A stretch of DNA of 64,000 nucleotides from Sparassis latifolia (GCA_018466975.1 CM031557.1:1178001-1242000), one strand, 5' to 3'; numbered from the stretch's first letter, positions 22,762 through 34,835 are shown. The notes: generated by a model from the letters alone, not told the origin. Translations and numbers: made by a program.

Positions 22762-24397
22762 AGGTGTATTAGTATAACATTAAATTTTAGTAGATTTTCA
22801 CCTAAAGTGACCATTTTGAGTGAATACAAATGGTAAAACCTTTAAATTGATACCAAATAAAAATACAGCATGCTATGCAATGCAATAAACCACTTTTCAC
22901 AAGTAATCAACTATTAAGGAGTAATACAAAATGATTAATGCATGTGGAAACAATTAGATGATAAAAGAAAGGCAGAAACACAGGACCTCAGGAATCGTTC
23001 TCGCCATGCAAAGCAGTGGCCTACTCCCCCCAAGTATTTATAAGAAAATGCTAGCACTTTTTAAATGAAAGCATTATAATAGTCTATAATGTTATTCAAT
23101 AACTGGTATATTGCTTAGTAATATATAGTACACTTCTAATAATATTATACTCTTGACTTACTTATAAGACATCATCTTATCATAGTTTATAAAAAACTTA
23201 TAATAGTATATAAGAGTATGCAACACAATTTATAACAATAATATATTATGTTGTCACATGGGTCTTATATGTCTGCTATGTCACCTACTAACTTTTTTCA
23301 TAGCATTTAATATCAGTTGATAATGTAGTATAATGTATATAATAATTTATTTGTAGCTGCCTAATAATTGTCTAACATATTGCTAAGTATCTCAGAGTCG
23401 AATTATCAAAAACATGGCTTTAAAATGATATTACTGTCCTTTTATCAAAACTATATAAGAATATTACTAAAACTTGTTAGTACATCTCTCCTAAAAATCA
23501 CTTTCAAAATCACTTTAAAATGATCCTACTATATTGTTTTGCAAAAAGTATACAAAACATTACTAAAAAGTGACTAGTATGCATTCTAAAAGACTCAGCT
23601 AAAAAATGGCTTCAAAATGATATTACTATGGTGTTTTGCAAAAAGTACATAAAGATATCACTAAAAAGTGACTAGTATGCATTTTAAAAGACTTGGCTGA
23701 AAAATGGCTTCAAAATGATGCTACTATGTTGTTTTATAAAATCTCTGTAAAAACATTACTACAAAGTGATTAGTATGCATTCTAAAAGACTGAGCTGTAA
23801 AATGGCTTCAAAATGATATTACTACATCATTTTGTAAAATCTATCTAAAAATATAACTACAAAGTGATTAGTATGCATTCTAAAAGACTCGGCTGAAAAA
23901 TGACTTCAAAATGATGGTACTATGTTATCTTATAAAATCTATATAAAAATATGACTAAAAAGTCATTAATATTTATTTTACAAGGATTACCTTAATAGCC
24001 TATGATGTCATGTACCTACTCCAAGGTAACTATCCGATAAAAGTTTCTTAGAATTTTAGATTCTATAGTCATGCCACAATTTTTGTAATTCTTTTATAAT
24101 TTTTTCGAATCTTTTTCCTACATGTTTGCTCCAATAGACACCTATTTGACAGCAAAAATAAGTTGAGTCTTACATGACTCAAATCATTTTCATCATACAA
24201 AAAAATGTCTAAAAGTGGAATATATATAATAGTCTACTATGTGGTCAGATTTCTAGTATGACACCTAATACCAGTTTGTAAGCACCTCACAGTAGTCTGA
24301 CATACTACCTATTATTTTTAATAGAGGCCTTACAATGCCCTATAATGTGATCTGGTAATGTCTAGTAAGCTCCTACAATATCTTACTACATACTTGG
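22762..24397 (+). mobile_element. Internal-deletion derivative of the giant TIR family
   Basis: 22762-23034 matches the inner end of the left arm of copy 1 (compare 2240-2505) in the same orientation, including CCTCAGGAATCGTTC and the AAAGCAGTGGCCTACTCCCC end. At 23035 it jumps directly to right-arm sequence (compare 7210 onward) and continues through the 98-bp repeat class (23560-23990) to 24397, where the match to the reverse complement of 840-880 ends. Both genes and part of each arm are missing. No gene is present. Confidence 0.7.
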
Positions 24398-24509
24398 TTG
24401 GAGTGGGCCGATGCTAATGCACGGCAAGGACGATTCCTGATTTTAATATCTATCAGCATAATCCAAAAATGGGTCATGTCAACAGGAGTTTTTGAATTTA
24501 GCACTCTGT

Positions 24510-24832
24510 GTTAGGTCTAACTAGAGTCAAACTAATGTGACTTGCATAAATAGGGCTCAACAAAAGTGGTACAGCAGCCACAAGAGGCTGTGGTGTCATA
24601 GTGAGTGAAATGAGGGAAGCAAATAGTAATTATAAGATGTAGTATTAAAATCTATACATAAAATAGTGCGCAATCCTCTCTTAAACCTAGTAAATCTGAA
24701 TAAAACTGGCTGATATATCTTAGTTTTGGATTAGAATGCTCAGCCTAAAGTGTGGAAAAATCGTAAAAATGCCAGTAAAAATTTTAAATGACCCTATAAT
24801 GCACATAAACACGTTAGATTGGGCGCCTTATT
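24510..24832 (-). repeat. Right arm of the inverted-repeat pair, part 1
   Basis: Reverse-complement match to about 21570-21880 (shared GGGCGCCTTAT, CACATAAACA and GTGGCTGCTGT-type words). It stops at the TA target site of the mariner element and resumes at 28509. Confidence 0.65.
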
Positions 24833-24965
24833 TACAGTGCTTTGCACATGAAACTGCGTTCTGGATCCTGTAAAAGTTGTTTGTTGTAGCCAAATAGTCA
24901 CAGCATGTCACACCAAAAATATATTTTTTGAATTCCCTTGTACCGCCAGGATTGTGTCGTCCATC

Positions 24966-26009
24966 ATGGCACCGCACACCTCTCGTGAGCTGCGAGAACA
25001 CAGGAAATCACAGCTCTCGCTCACTGTTCTCCGCACACTGTCAATGAAGTTTTCAGGATACACCGCGACTACGGTGTTGTCCAGAATCCACTTGCACATC
25101 CTCAAGGAGCGGCACGAATCTTAAATACTGGTGATGTTAATTACATCTCATCCCTCATTGCAGAAAAACCTTGTATCTATCTTGATGAGCTTCAAGAGGA
25201 GCTCTACATTCACCGTAACATTATTGTTTCACTTGCCACCCTCTCGCGCACCCTTCGTCGATTGGCACTCAGTCATAAGCAGGTGTCAAAGGAAGCCATG
25301 GAGCGGAATGAACTCCTGCGGGCAACGTGGCAGGCCGAGTATGGGGACATCCCCGCCGATTACTTTGTCTGGCTGGATGAGTCCAGTGTTGACGACACCA
25401 CAAGCCAACGTATGACGGGATGGGCTGCACTCGGGCAAGCCTGCATCCGTCGTGCTACGTTCATCCGTGGTCAACGATACTCAATCTTGCCGACACTCTC
25501 GTGTGATGGTATCATTGCCCTTGATATCTTCGAAGGCTCCGTCAACAAGGAAAAATTCCTCAGATTTCTAGAGGAGGATCTAGTGAGTAGCAGCCGAGTT
25601 CTCTATTCAATCTGATAGTTGAGGGTGCCCCTTGCTAGGCCCCGCAACTTACACCCTATCCCGGGCCGCGAAGTGTCGTGGTTCTTGATAACTGTGCTAT
25701 TCATCATGATGAAGAAGTCTGGCAGATCGTGGTTGAGGAGTGTGGTACGTATGAATGTGAGATAGACAGTTCTGACCGCTGTTACTCATCGAGTTGGCAG
25801 GAGCCAAATTGGTCTATCTCCCACCCTACTCACCTGACTACAATCCAATTGAACAGGCTTTCCATTCCGTCAAGGCATGGCTCCGTAGACATGAATCGGA
25901 GGCTGTTCGGCCTGAAGTTCGCCCATGGTTGATTGAGCAGGCAATTCAGGCAGTATCTTCGGAGAGTGCAGAGGGATGGATCATTAATTGCGGGTACTCA
26001 TTTGAGTAG
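24966..26009 (+). pseudogene. Tc1/mariner DDE transposase, probably frameshifted at the N-terminus
   Basis: The body of the protein is clear: a helix-turn-helix part (TVNEVFRIHRDYG, 25034-25075), YLDELQEELYIH, then the catalytic core. FVWLDESSVDD carries the first Asp; VVLDNCAIHHDEEV the second; and SPDYNPIEQAF the Glu, 35 residues after the second Asp (DD35E). Introns are 25583-25638 and 25745-25800, both GT-AG with matching phases; the last exon ends at 26009. The likely start MAPHTSREL (24966) is in a different frame from the helix-turn-helix part; about 10 residues and the frame are lost near 24995, so this copy is probably inactive. It would bind the element's TIRs and catalyse cut-and-paste into TA. 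Confidence 0.85.
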
Positions 26010-26083
26010 ATACATGCTAGTACAGTACGTGCAAGAAGTCAGACTGAAATGAGCTATTCAGCTACAGCGAGATGGATGATCGG

Positions 26084-28035
26084 CTACTCAACGCATCTAC
26101 GCTTCCCCGAAAGATGGAGCCATTTTTCCTCCAAACGAGCAGACCAACTCTTACTGAATGCCTGCAATTTTACTACTCTGCCCTCCACAGCACCCGTTAC
26201 CTCACAGAGACGAGCACAAGGTACTTCTGAAATGATATCTGGAGTGAACTCCAAGACAAGGAGGTCATTTTCGCATGCAGTAAGGTCAATCCCCTTGGCT
26301 TCGGCAAATGCACTTAGGCAAGCACGAAGTTCAAAGCCACAGCTAGGCATAGGAGAGAATACAGAAGGAATGATCCTTGACCTCGTTGGCATGCATGGAA
26401 GAGGTGTACGCATGGGAGACGGGGAGTGATCATGCTTGCAAGAAAGTCCCGTGATGAGCGGCAATATAGCCGCCATCAACAGAGCTGAAGGATCAGTGAA
26501 GCTGGATGAAGGAGTGGGAGTAGAATCTGCATGAGATCCTGTGCGTCCGCGAGACCTGACTGCCGAATGGCAACCGTTGCGTGTGCCGTCAAAGTCAAGT
26601 GTATGCGGTGGCTCATGCTTCGTTGCATCTGCTGCAGCCTGGGATGCATTATCAGACATCCGACAGATAACCTAAGATAAAACACCACGTACAATAGCAG
26701 AAGCCCATGACTTGAGCTTGCGAGTGTTCATGCTGATATGCTCCGCATTTGGCGTGACGTAGCAGTACCCTGATTCGCCGTGTTCACCTGAATGTTGTTG
26801 GCATGACCACTTATCCTTCAGCTGCATGATGATCGCACCGTGCAGCTGAGATTGCACACTGAATGACTCAATGTGAGGTACCTGGACAGTCCATCGGTAA
26901 GCAACTTTGACAGTACACCACCAAAATTATGCAAACCTTAGTGCCATATAAAAGCTCATCTTCAGCAGCGTTCGGGTCCGGATTAACCAACGGAACCTGG
27001 ATGTTGACACCGAGTGAGATTCACAGTGCACTGGGACGATGAGAGCAAAAGCGTACCAGTTTTCGAATGCGGTAGCCATCCATCTGATCCGTGTTGAATT
27101 CCACGCCAACTTGACATGCTCCCTTCTTCTTGAGTAAGGCACCGAGCGCGACTTTGAACTGATGATCATTTTCAATGGTCGGTGCTCGGGTCTTGCCACT
27201 GCTAGAAAAGTGTTCGATTAGCATTGAGCATCATATGGAATAATATCTAGTACGAACCTTGATCCCATCCACCAAAGCTTGAAATCCAGACCCAAATGAA
27301 CACCAGGGCTGAACTGATCAGTGAGATCATGGACAGCCAGAAATGCCTGGATGAAACCAGTGCGCCCGATACCCTCAAGCACAATGTGCTCAAACCTAAT
27401 ATTCATTGTAGGCTTTGGTGCGGCTGCCTTAGATCCTCGCGAACTGACAGTCTTCATTTCGGGTAAGGTAAAGACATGTGTGATCGAGATAATGCGTCCT
27501 GCACCCTCAAGTGCTGCAGTAAATGTGGAAGTATCAACGCCATATGCAACGGTATTAGAAGAGGCAAACGTACGAGTAGCAGCGGTAGGCCCCATTTGCA
27601 GCTCAGCAGCAGCAGCAAGTGGCGGAGCTCTCGGTTGGATGGCAACCAGCGGGACAGAAGGTGGCCGGAGAGCATCCAACGGTGCAGCAAGTGACTGAAC
27701 AGGCACCAACGGAGGCTGGTCCCTTGAGGTGGCGGGAATATGGATGCCTCCATTGGCAGCAGTGTGGACTGCATCCACAATCTCAGCATGAGTGTGGTAA
27801 AAATGCGGCGAGTTGACACCACCATCTGCCAAATTTTGTAAGCAAACAGATCCCAAAAGGGTTCAATGAAAAGCAACATACCGATCCACGCAGGCTCCTG
27901 CAGCCACCCTTCAGATGGTGTGAGGCACTCATTGTTCAGCTGTGGCTGAGTGGATGAAGACCTCGGGGAGGTAGATAAGCGGTGAAGAATGCGCCCGGAA
28001 ATGGCTCGGGATGAGCTAGCGTTCAAATTGGACAT
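26084..28035 (-). CDS. Passenger gene of the mariner element, unknown function
   Basis: Start ATG 28035 (MSNLNASSSRAISG). Exons by GT-AG and phase: 27882-28035, 27258-27825, about 27062-27201, a short one at about 26936-27000 (VPLVNPDPNAAEDELLYGT), about 26680-26880, then the tail to 26084. Features are a Ser/Pro/Ala-rich N-terminal half, KTVSSRGSKAAAPKP, a block FEHIVLEGIGRTGFIQAFLAVHDL, a CxxH-type cluster (CQQHSGEHGESGYCYV) and DFDGTRNG. The conserved-looking blocks resemble proteins I associate with repetitive Agaricomycete sequence, but I know no function. The last junction (about 26660-26680) would need a 21-nt intron to avoid a TAG, so the 3' part is doubtful or lightly damaged. Convergent with the transposase, 74 bp apart, inside the same TIRs. 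Confidence 0.55.
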
Positions 28036-28508
28036 TTTTACAGTGTGTACTAGGGCTATGTGTGCAACGAATAATAACCGAGTACTATAGACAAACCTGA
28101 CTGTTCACCCACCTTTATACATCTGCTCCCCAGTCCATGCACAGTATGTTGTTTGGTCATGTCTGACCTCAAACAGAGAGGTCCGACGTTGCATAGCTAC
28201 ACAGAGAGACCGAGGCCCGCAGGCTAGCAGATAGTCAATCAGCTGAAAAGATCAGGCCGAGGGTCAGTAAGGATTTCTCTGCTGTTCAACAGCTATAGTC
28301 TTCACATACACGAGCTCGGGAACTCTTGGTAATGAATAGTATGTGCAGTACATCGCGAAAAGGATGCTAGCAGTGAACGGTTGAGGAGGCGCTTACCTTA
28401 CACGGTGTTGTGCTGGCAGTTGGAATAGGTTAGGGTTTGTCACCTATTTGGCTGGAACAAACAACTTTTACAGAATTGGGAACGCAGCTTCATGTGTAAA
28501 GCACTGTA

Positions 28509-28745
28509 TTACAAGCAGTGCACATTGGTTTTTTCTTGAAGAAACAAGCAGAAGTGAGAGAAAACTATAAAAATGGATTGTAGCACCCAAGGAAGTGATC
28601 CTGGTGTTTTGAGAGTAACACCTTCGGATTCATCTTGAAAATAGCGTCAGAATGCCTACCTGGTTCATCAAAATCCGAGTAGAATTGAGTGAGCTACAAG
28701 CCCTGCAAGTTTGGCTGAATGTGTGGGAACCCAGTTGCCACAGAC
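28509..28745 (-). repeat. Right arm of the inverted-repeat pair, part 2
   Basis: Reverse-complement match to about 21340-21560 (shared words TTTTTTCTTGAAGAAACAAG, GAGAAAAC, AGAGTAACACC and TCCGAGTAGAATTGAG). It begins at the right TA of the mariner element and ends near 28745. Confidence 0.65.
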
Positions 28746-29744
28746 TTGCCTAAATTGGTTAAAGTTTGAGCGGACAACGAAAAAGCGTCGATGTGATCCA
28801 AAAAATCGAGCGCATCGACACTTTTTTCGTTCTCAGCACTCTGGTGGCTGAAGAATTACTAAATGCAGCAAACTGTTTAAAGTCAGCACTTCTGTTTCTG
28901 GACTAAAGAGCTGTACCTGGAACCACTATAGAGCTTGGCTTCAAGGTTATTAGCTTCATTAGTAACTGTTGCAAGGCAGCTTTTAAGCACTACAAGCTCG
29001 GACTTTTGGTATAAGTACAGGTTATGACAACAATGGTAACAGGTCTTGCAAGTCTGAGCTATTGTAAGGTCTCTACAAACCCATACTAGGTGGCATTTCA
29101 GACTATTGTAAGGCCTTTACAAACACAAACTAGATGTCATATCTGAACATTATGAGGCCCTTACAAACTGATACTAGAGGGTGTACTAGAATTCAATAAA
29201 TAGTATAATAAGGCATTGTAGGAGGCTTACTGAACATTATGAGACAACATGCTAGGAGTCAATATATCACTTTGTAGGCTACTGTAAGGCCCTTACCAAC
29301 TGGTACTAGGTGGTATACTAGACTATTGTAAGCATATTATAAACTGACACTAGATGACATATCTAACTATTGTAAGGCCCTTATAAACTCGCATACTAGG
29401 GCATTTACTAGACATTACTAGACACTATTGTAGGTTACTAGTGATCTTGCAAAGTGACATCAGCTGACATATTCAGACTGTTGTAAGCTCATTACAAACT
29501 GATACTAAAGAGTATATTAGGACCCAGTGTAATAGGTTATTGTTGACTTGCTGAACATTACTAGACAATATACTGAGAGTCAGTAGGTAACTTTATAGAC
29601 TATTCAATAGTACAGCCCTTATCAACCCACACAGCTTATCAATGTATAGTGGGACATTGTAGGACACTTACTACACATTATTAAATGGCACACTAGGAGT
29701 TAGTAGAGGATGTAATAATAATTTCTTGTATACATTTTAATATA

Positions 29745-30275
29745 TTGTTATAGGCATATGTGTAACAGTTTCTGGTGTTATTTTTTGTAGTGGTTCTTAT
29801 AGGCATGTTTGTAACAGTTTCTAGTGTCATTTTTTGTAGTGATTATTATAGACACATTTGTAACAGTTTCTAGTGTCAGTTTTTGTAGTGATTCTTATAG
29901 GCATGTTGGTAACAGTTTCTACAGTCATTTTTTGTAGTGATTCTTGTAAACACATTTGTAACAGTTTCTAGGGTCATTTTTTGTAGTGGTTCTTATAGGT
30001 ACATTGGTAACAGTTTCTAGGGTCATTTTTTTGTAGTGATTCTTAGAGGCATGTTTGTAACAGTTTCTAGTGTCATTTTTTGTAGTGATTATTATAGGCA
30101 TGTTTGTAACAGTTTCTAGTGTCATTTTTTGTAGTGATTATTATAGACACATTTGTAGCAGTTTCTAGTGTCATTTCTTGTAGTGGTTCTTATAGACACC
30201 TTGGTAACAGTTTTTAGTGTCATTTTTTGTAGTGATTCTTATAGGCACGTTGGTAACAGTTTCTAGTGTCATTTA
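29745..30275 (+). repeat. 47-bp satellite array in the third copy
   Basis: About eleven units of the TIR satellite (core GTAACAGTTTCTAGTGTCAT), more homogeneous than the array at 145-715. The opposite arm keeps only two to three units (33265-33395). Confidence 0.9.
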
Positions 30276-30439
30276 TTTTTACTCTCAAACAGGCACCTAC
30301 TAAGGGAAACACTCAAAATAAGTCTGAAAAAAAATAAAAATATCAGCAAAGTTGTAGTATGACCATCAGATTTAAGACTATAAGAAACTTATATGAAATG
30401 GTCACCTAGAGTAAGTGCATGGCCTAGTCGGCTATTATA

Positions 30440-31240
30440 ACTGATACTACATCATCTAGTAGAGGTAATCAGATATATCATCTGGCATTGTAATGTTTTT
30501 AGAAGCTTATACTAAGTGCAGTTTCATAATATTATATGGACATTACACACTTATACTATGTAACCTTTTTAGCCTTCAAAGTCTCATTACTCCTAAGAAT
30601 AATTCTCTTCATTTCTTAGGAATCGTAACTGTAAAGGCTCCTGACTTTCCCAATTTGGGCAAGTGTATTTTGAGGTCAGAAATCTTTAAAAAAGGCAGAA
30701 AAAGCGGAAAAATTAGAGACATGGCCCAGATAACCATGGGTATCTTAGGTAAGTCAGTTCCCAAATTAGGAAACTGACTAAGCAGGCCTTCTTGTCGTTC
30801 ACCTCAGTATTGCAAAAGTGGTTTATCACTCAAATCTTAATGAAATTGAATGTTCTAAAGTGCTAACTAGATCTATTTTTTGGTTTCAATTCAATAGTAA
30901 TGGTGATAATGCATTGAACTCAGTCCAACACTCCATCGAAGGTAATTTCAATGTTTCCTGACATATAGCTGTTATCTGTTATCTAATCTAAGCGCTACAG
31001 CCATGCATCTGTTGATGGTTATTTATACAAGTCGCGCTGGTTTTCAATACAACTGTTTTGAATGTCTATCTATAGTCAACTTGTAGTTGGGCAAGAAGAG
31101 CCAATAGAATGTTTGTAGCTAAGTGCTACCTCTAGGATTTTCTCACAGTTTGGGGAAAAGTGCGTCACAGTTCAGATCAGCCTCCAAAGGCCCATCACTT
31201 ATAAGAACGATTCTCTTCGTACCTCAGGAATCGTAATTTT
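30440..31240. other. Gene-free core of the third copy
   Basis: No gene is supported. The short frame at 30493-30777 lacks any recognisable domain. Two copies of a hairpin-like word bracket part of the region: TTCTTAGGAATCGTAA (30612) and CCTCAGGAATCGTAA (31222), each preceded by a GATTCTCTTC- or AATTCTCTTC-type half. They may be ends of a small unrecognised insertion. Confidence 0.4.
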
Positions 31241-31327
31241 AATAACTTGTAGCAAGTTGCTCAGTATTCTAATGACCTTATAATAGCCTGGTATGCCAGC
31301 TAGTATTTATTTGTCAAGCCTTCTAAT

Positions 31328-32752
31328 CACTTCAGGGTACCCTTTATCCCTAGCTCTTCTTAGCAACAAGATCTTCTATAGTATGTCATAGCTAAGAGCT
31401 TCTTAAGTGTCAGACCGACCATGGTACCTATTATGTCCCAGGGCATTCTGTGAGATTGCCCAGGGCATAGATAGGGTAGTGGCTGGACATATGGGATGAT
31501 GATTATATGAGATATCCTACTAGGCTAGGACATTAATTGTTTATCCCAGTATTACTAGTTATCCCATGGTGTCAGGGGTACATAAGGATGTCCCACTATT
31601 AGCAGAAGATGTATTTTAGGCTGTTGTATATTTGTTGTTTCATCTTTTCATCTACTGCCATACATAAACTGTAATTACATAGTACAGTAAACCAGTGCTT
31701 TACTGATACTTCAAATGAGATGGGAGATTCACAAATAGTGGGATATCCCATACTAAGTTTTATATTCACCTGCAGTATTATACTACTAATTACTATTAGT
31801 GGTATGTATAACATTTTAAGGACATACCAAAATGTGATTTATTTGTATGCTGACAGCTATTCAGAATATCATTTGTCTGAATATATCTGTTAGACTACTA
31901 TAATTACCCAAAGACCTATACTTGTCATTGTATTGAGATTGGAGAGTAACAGGTCCTTAGATGGGATATCCCATCCTATAGCATAATGTCCCAGAGTATA
32001 AGAAGTCATTGGGTGAATGTCTTTGTGAATGCAACTTTACTGCAATCTTAGGTCAAATGTCTTCCTTGCTTTGTTCAGGTACATTCTATAGTAGCAGACT
32101 TGACTAAAGTCTCTTATTTGCTAGTATATAAGTAAACTGAGTTACTGTGTTTCTTCTGGTTATTAATGAAAGTTATAGAATATTCATGTTAGATGCAATA
32201 TACTAAAGGTGACATCACATCAATTTGAACATTGCATCAGAAAAGGTATAATGACTTTTGAAACACGAGAATAAGAATTGTTGTTTGGCCTGTTATAGTT
32301 CTTATTTGATCTAATGAACAGGAGATGTCCTTAAAATAGGATGTCCTTAAAATGGGATATCCTTAAAATGGAATGTCCCATTTTTATATAAAGTGTTAAT
32401 AAAGCACTGATTTACTGTACTATGTAATTACAGTTTATATAGTATGGTAGTAGATGAAAAGATGAAACAACAAATATACAACAGCCTAAAATACATCTTC
32501 TGCTAATAGTGGGACATCCTTATGTACCCCTGACACCATGGGACAACTAGTAATACTGGGATAAACAATTAATGTCCTAGCCTAGTAGGATATCCCACAT
32601 AATAATCATCCCATATGTCCAGCCACTACCCTATCTATGCCCTGGGACATAATAGGTACCATGGTCAGTCTGACACTTAAGAAGCTCTTAGCTATGACAT
32701 ACTATAGAAGATCTTGTTGCTAAGAGCTAGGAATAAAGGGTACCCTGAATTG
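31328..32752. mobile_element. hAT-like non-autonomous element with long TIRs
   Basis: Ends CACTTCAGGGTACCC and (reverse strand) CAATTCAGGGTACCC, with inverted arms of roughly 390 bp (31328-31715 against 32370-32752). It is flanked by an 8-bp duplication CTTCTAAT (31320-31327 and 32753-32760). Taking it out rejoins the arm of the host element (compare reverse complement of 745-790). An 8-bp duplication with a CAGGG-type end suits the hAT superfamily. The 1425 bp contain no transposase frame. Confidence 0.8.
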
Positions 32753-32760
32753 CTTCTAAT

Positions 32761-34058
32761 AGTCTGAAAGGCCACCTAGTATCAGTTTGTAGGAGTCTTA
32801 CAACAATCTACAATGTCATCTACTAAATCCTGATATACCACCTATAAACCACAAATAGTCTATTGTATTTTCTACTGATTCCTAGTATGTCATAAAATAA
32901 TATCTAGTAAGCATTTTACAATGTTTGACTACACTGAGTAGTATGAGTTTATAAGAGCCTTATAGTAGTTTACAAATTTATCTACTGAATCTTAATACAT
33001 AAGAATCTCTACATGTGCCATTTAATAATGTGTAGTAAGTGTCCTACAATGTCCCACTATATATTGATAAGTGGTGTGAGTTGATAAGGGCCGTACTATT
33101 AAATAGTCTACAAAGTCACCTACTGACTCTTAGTAGATGGTCTAGTAATGTTCAGCAAGTCAACAACACCCTATGATACTGGCTCCCAATAGATCCTATA
33201 GTGTCAGTTTGTAATGAGCTTACAATAGTCAGAAGTGCTACCTGGCATCACTTTGTAAGAACATTCAGTAACCTTCGCTTATAAGAATCACTATAAAAAT
33301 TGACACTAGAAACTGTCACAAATTTGCTTATAAGAATCACTACAAAAAATGAGACTAGAAACTGTTACAAATGTGCCTATAGCAAGGTATCTGTATACTC
33401 TTTAGTATCAGTTTGTATTGAGCTTACAATAGTCTGTATATGTCACCTGATGTCACTTGTAAAAATCTCCAGTAACCTGCAATAGTGTCTAGCAATCTCT
33501 AGTAAATGTCCTAGTATGCAAGTTTATAATGGCCTTCCAATAGTTAGATATGTCATCTAGTATCAGTTTATAAGATGCTTACAATAGTCTAGTATACCAC
33601 TTAGTATCTACTGGTAGGAGCCTTATAGTAGCCTACAAAGGGATATATTGACTTCTAGCATGTTGTATAGTAATACTTAGTAAGCCTCCTACAATGCCTT
33701 ATTATACTGTTTATTGAATTCTAGTACACTCTCTAGAATCAGTTTGTAAGGGCCTCATAATATTCTGATATGTCATCTAGTTTGTGTTGTAAAGGCCTTA
33801 TAATAGTTTAAAATGTCATCTAGTATGAGTTTGTAAAGACCTTACAATTGTTGTCATAACCTGTACTTATACCAAAACTCCGAGCCTATAGTGCTTAAAA
33901 GCTGCCTTACAACAGTTACTAATAAAGCTAATAACCTGGAAGTCAAGCTTTATAGTGATCCCGGGTATACCTTGTAAATGGCTCTTTAGTCCAGAAACAG
34001 AAATGCTGACTTTGAACATTTTTCCACATTTAATAATTCTTCAGCCACCAGAGCGCTG
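32761..34058 (-). repeat. Right inverted arm of the third giant TIR copy
   Basis: Reverse-complement match to 28840-30400 and also to the outer arms of copy 1. It contains two to three satellite units at 33265-33395. It is interrupted at 34058 by the foldback element and resumes for 59 bp at 34836. No gene is present. Confidence 0.75.
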
Positions 34059-34835
34059 CACAGGACGCATAGCCCCTTTTTTCCACTGGAAATAATTGGG
34101 AAAAACTTGAGAAAGTCAAAAAAGTGTTTCCACAGGAAATGTGATGGAAAATGTCAGAGAAAAGAATAAAACATTTACCGCTTTGTTCCTGTGGAAAAAT
34201 GATGAGGTAAAAAGGGGCATGAAAATACTTAGTGCATTTTTCTCATTTTTGTAGTGAGAAAAAAGTGGGAAAATCTTTCTGTATTTCTCCCTTTTGTTTC
34301 TGGGACCTAAGTGAAGAAAAGTTTTAAAATCTTCCAATGGAAATAACTGAGACATGTTTTATGTTTCTCTCAGAGAAAAACATGTAGGAAATTATTTAAG
34401 GACTTTCCTGGAAAAAACAGTTGTCCTGTCATGTCCTGTCCCTTTGTCCTGCCTGCACAGGACATGACAGGACAACTGTTTTTTCCAGGAAAATCCTTAA
34501 ATAATTTCCTACATGTTTTTCTCTGAGAGAAACATAAAACATGTCTCAGTTATTTCCATTGGAAGATTTTAAAACTTTTCTTCACTTAGGTCCCAGAAAC
34601 AAAAGGGAGAAATACAGAAAGATTTTCCCACTTTTTTCTCACTACAAAAATGAGAAAAATGCACTAAGTATTTTCATGCCCCTTTTTACCTCATCATTTT
34701 TCCACAGGAACAAAGCGGTAAATGTTTTATTCTTTTCTCTGACATTTTCCATCACATTTCCTGTGGAAACACTTTTTTGACTTTCTCAAGTTTTTCCCAA
34801 TTATTTCCAGTGGAAAAGGGGCTGTGCATCCTATG
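34059..34835. mobile_element. Foldback element: near-perfect 777-bp palindrome
   Basis: Two arms of about 380 bp (34059-34439 and 34457-34835) are almost exact reverse complements around a 17-nt spacer centred on 34448; a 79-codon frame is identical in both arms. Outer ends are CACAGGACGCATAG and (reverse) CATAGGATGCACAG, flanked by a 3-bp repeat CTG (34056-34058 and 34836-34838) that is single in the uninterrupted left-arm counterpart near 28845. No transposase. The superfamily is not certain. Confidence 0.85.

Larger units (their letters stand above)
24835..28506 (+). mobile_element. Tc1/mariner-type transposon carrying two genes
   Basis: The terminal inverted repeats begin CAGTGCTTTGCACATGAA (left) and CAGTGCTTTACACATGAA (right, reverse strand) and stay similar for about 70 bp. 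The element is flanked by TA at 24833-24834 and 28507-28508; removing it rejoins the broken inverted-repeat arm, which confirms both ends. At 3672 bp it is long for the superfamily because a second, convergent gene (26084-28035, minus) follows the transposase gene. Confidence 0.9.

Noticed and set aside
34116..34780. Two identical 79-codon frames on opposite strands
   Set aside because: They are the two arms of the foldback palindrome read outward; identity follows from the inverted repeat and no domain is present.
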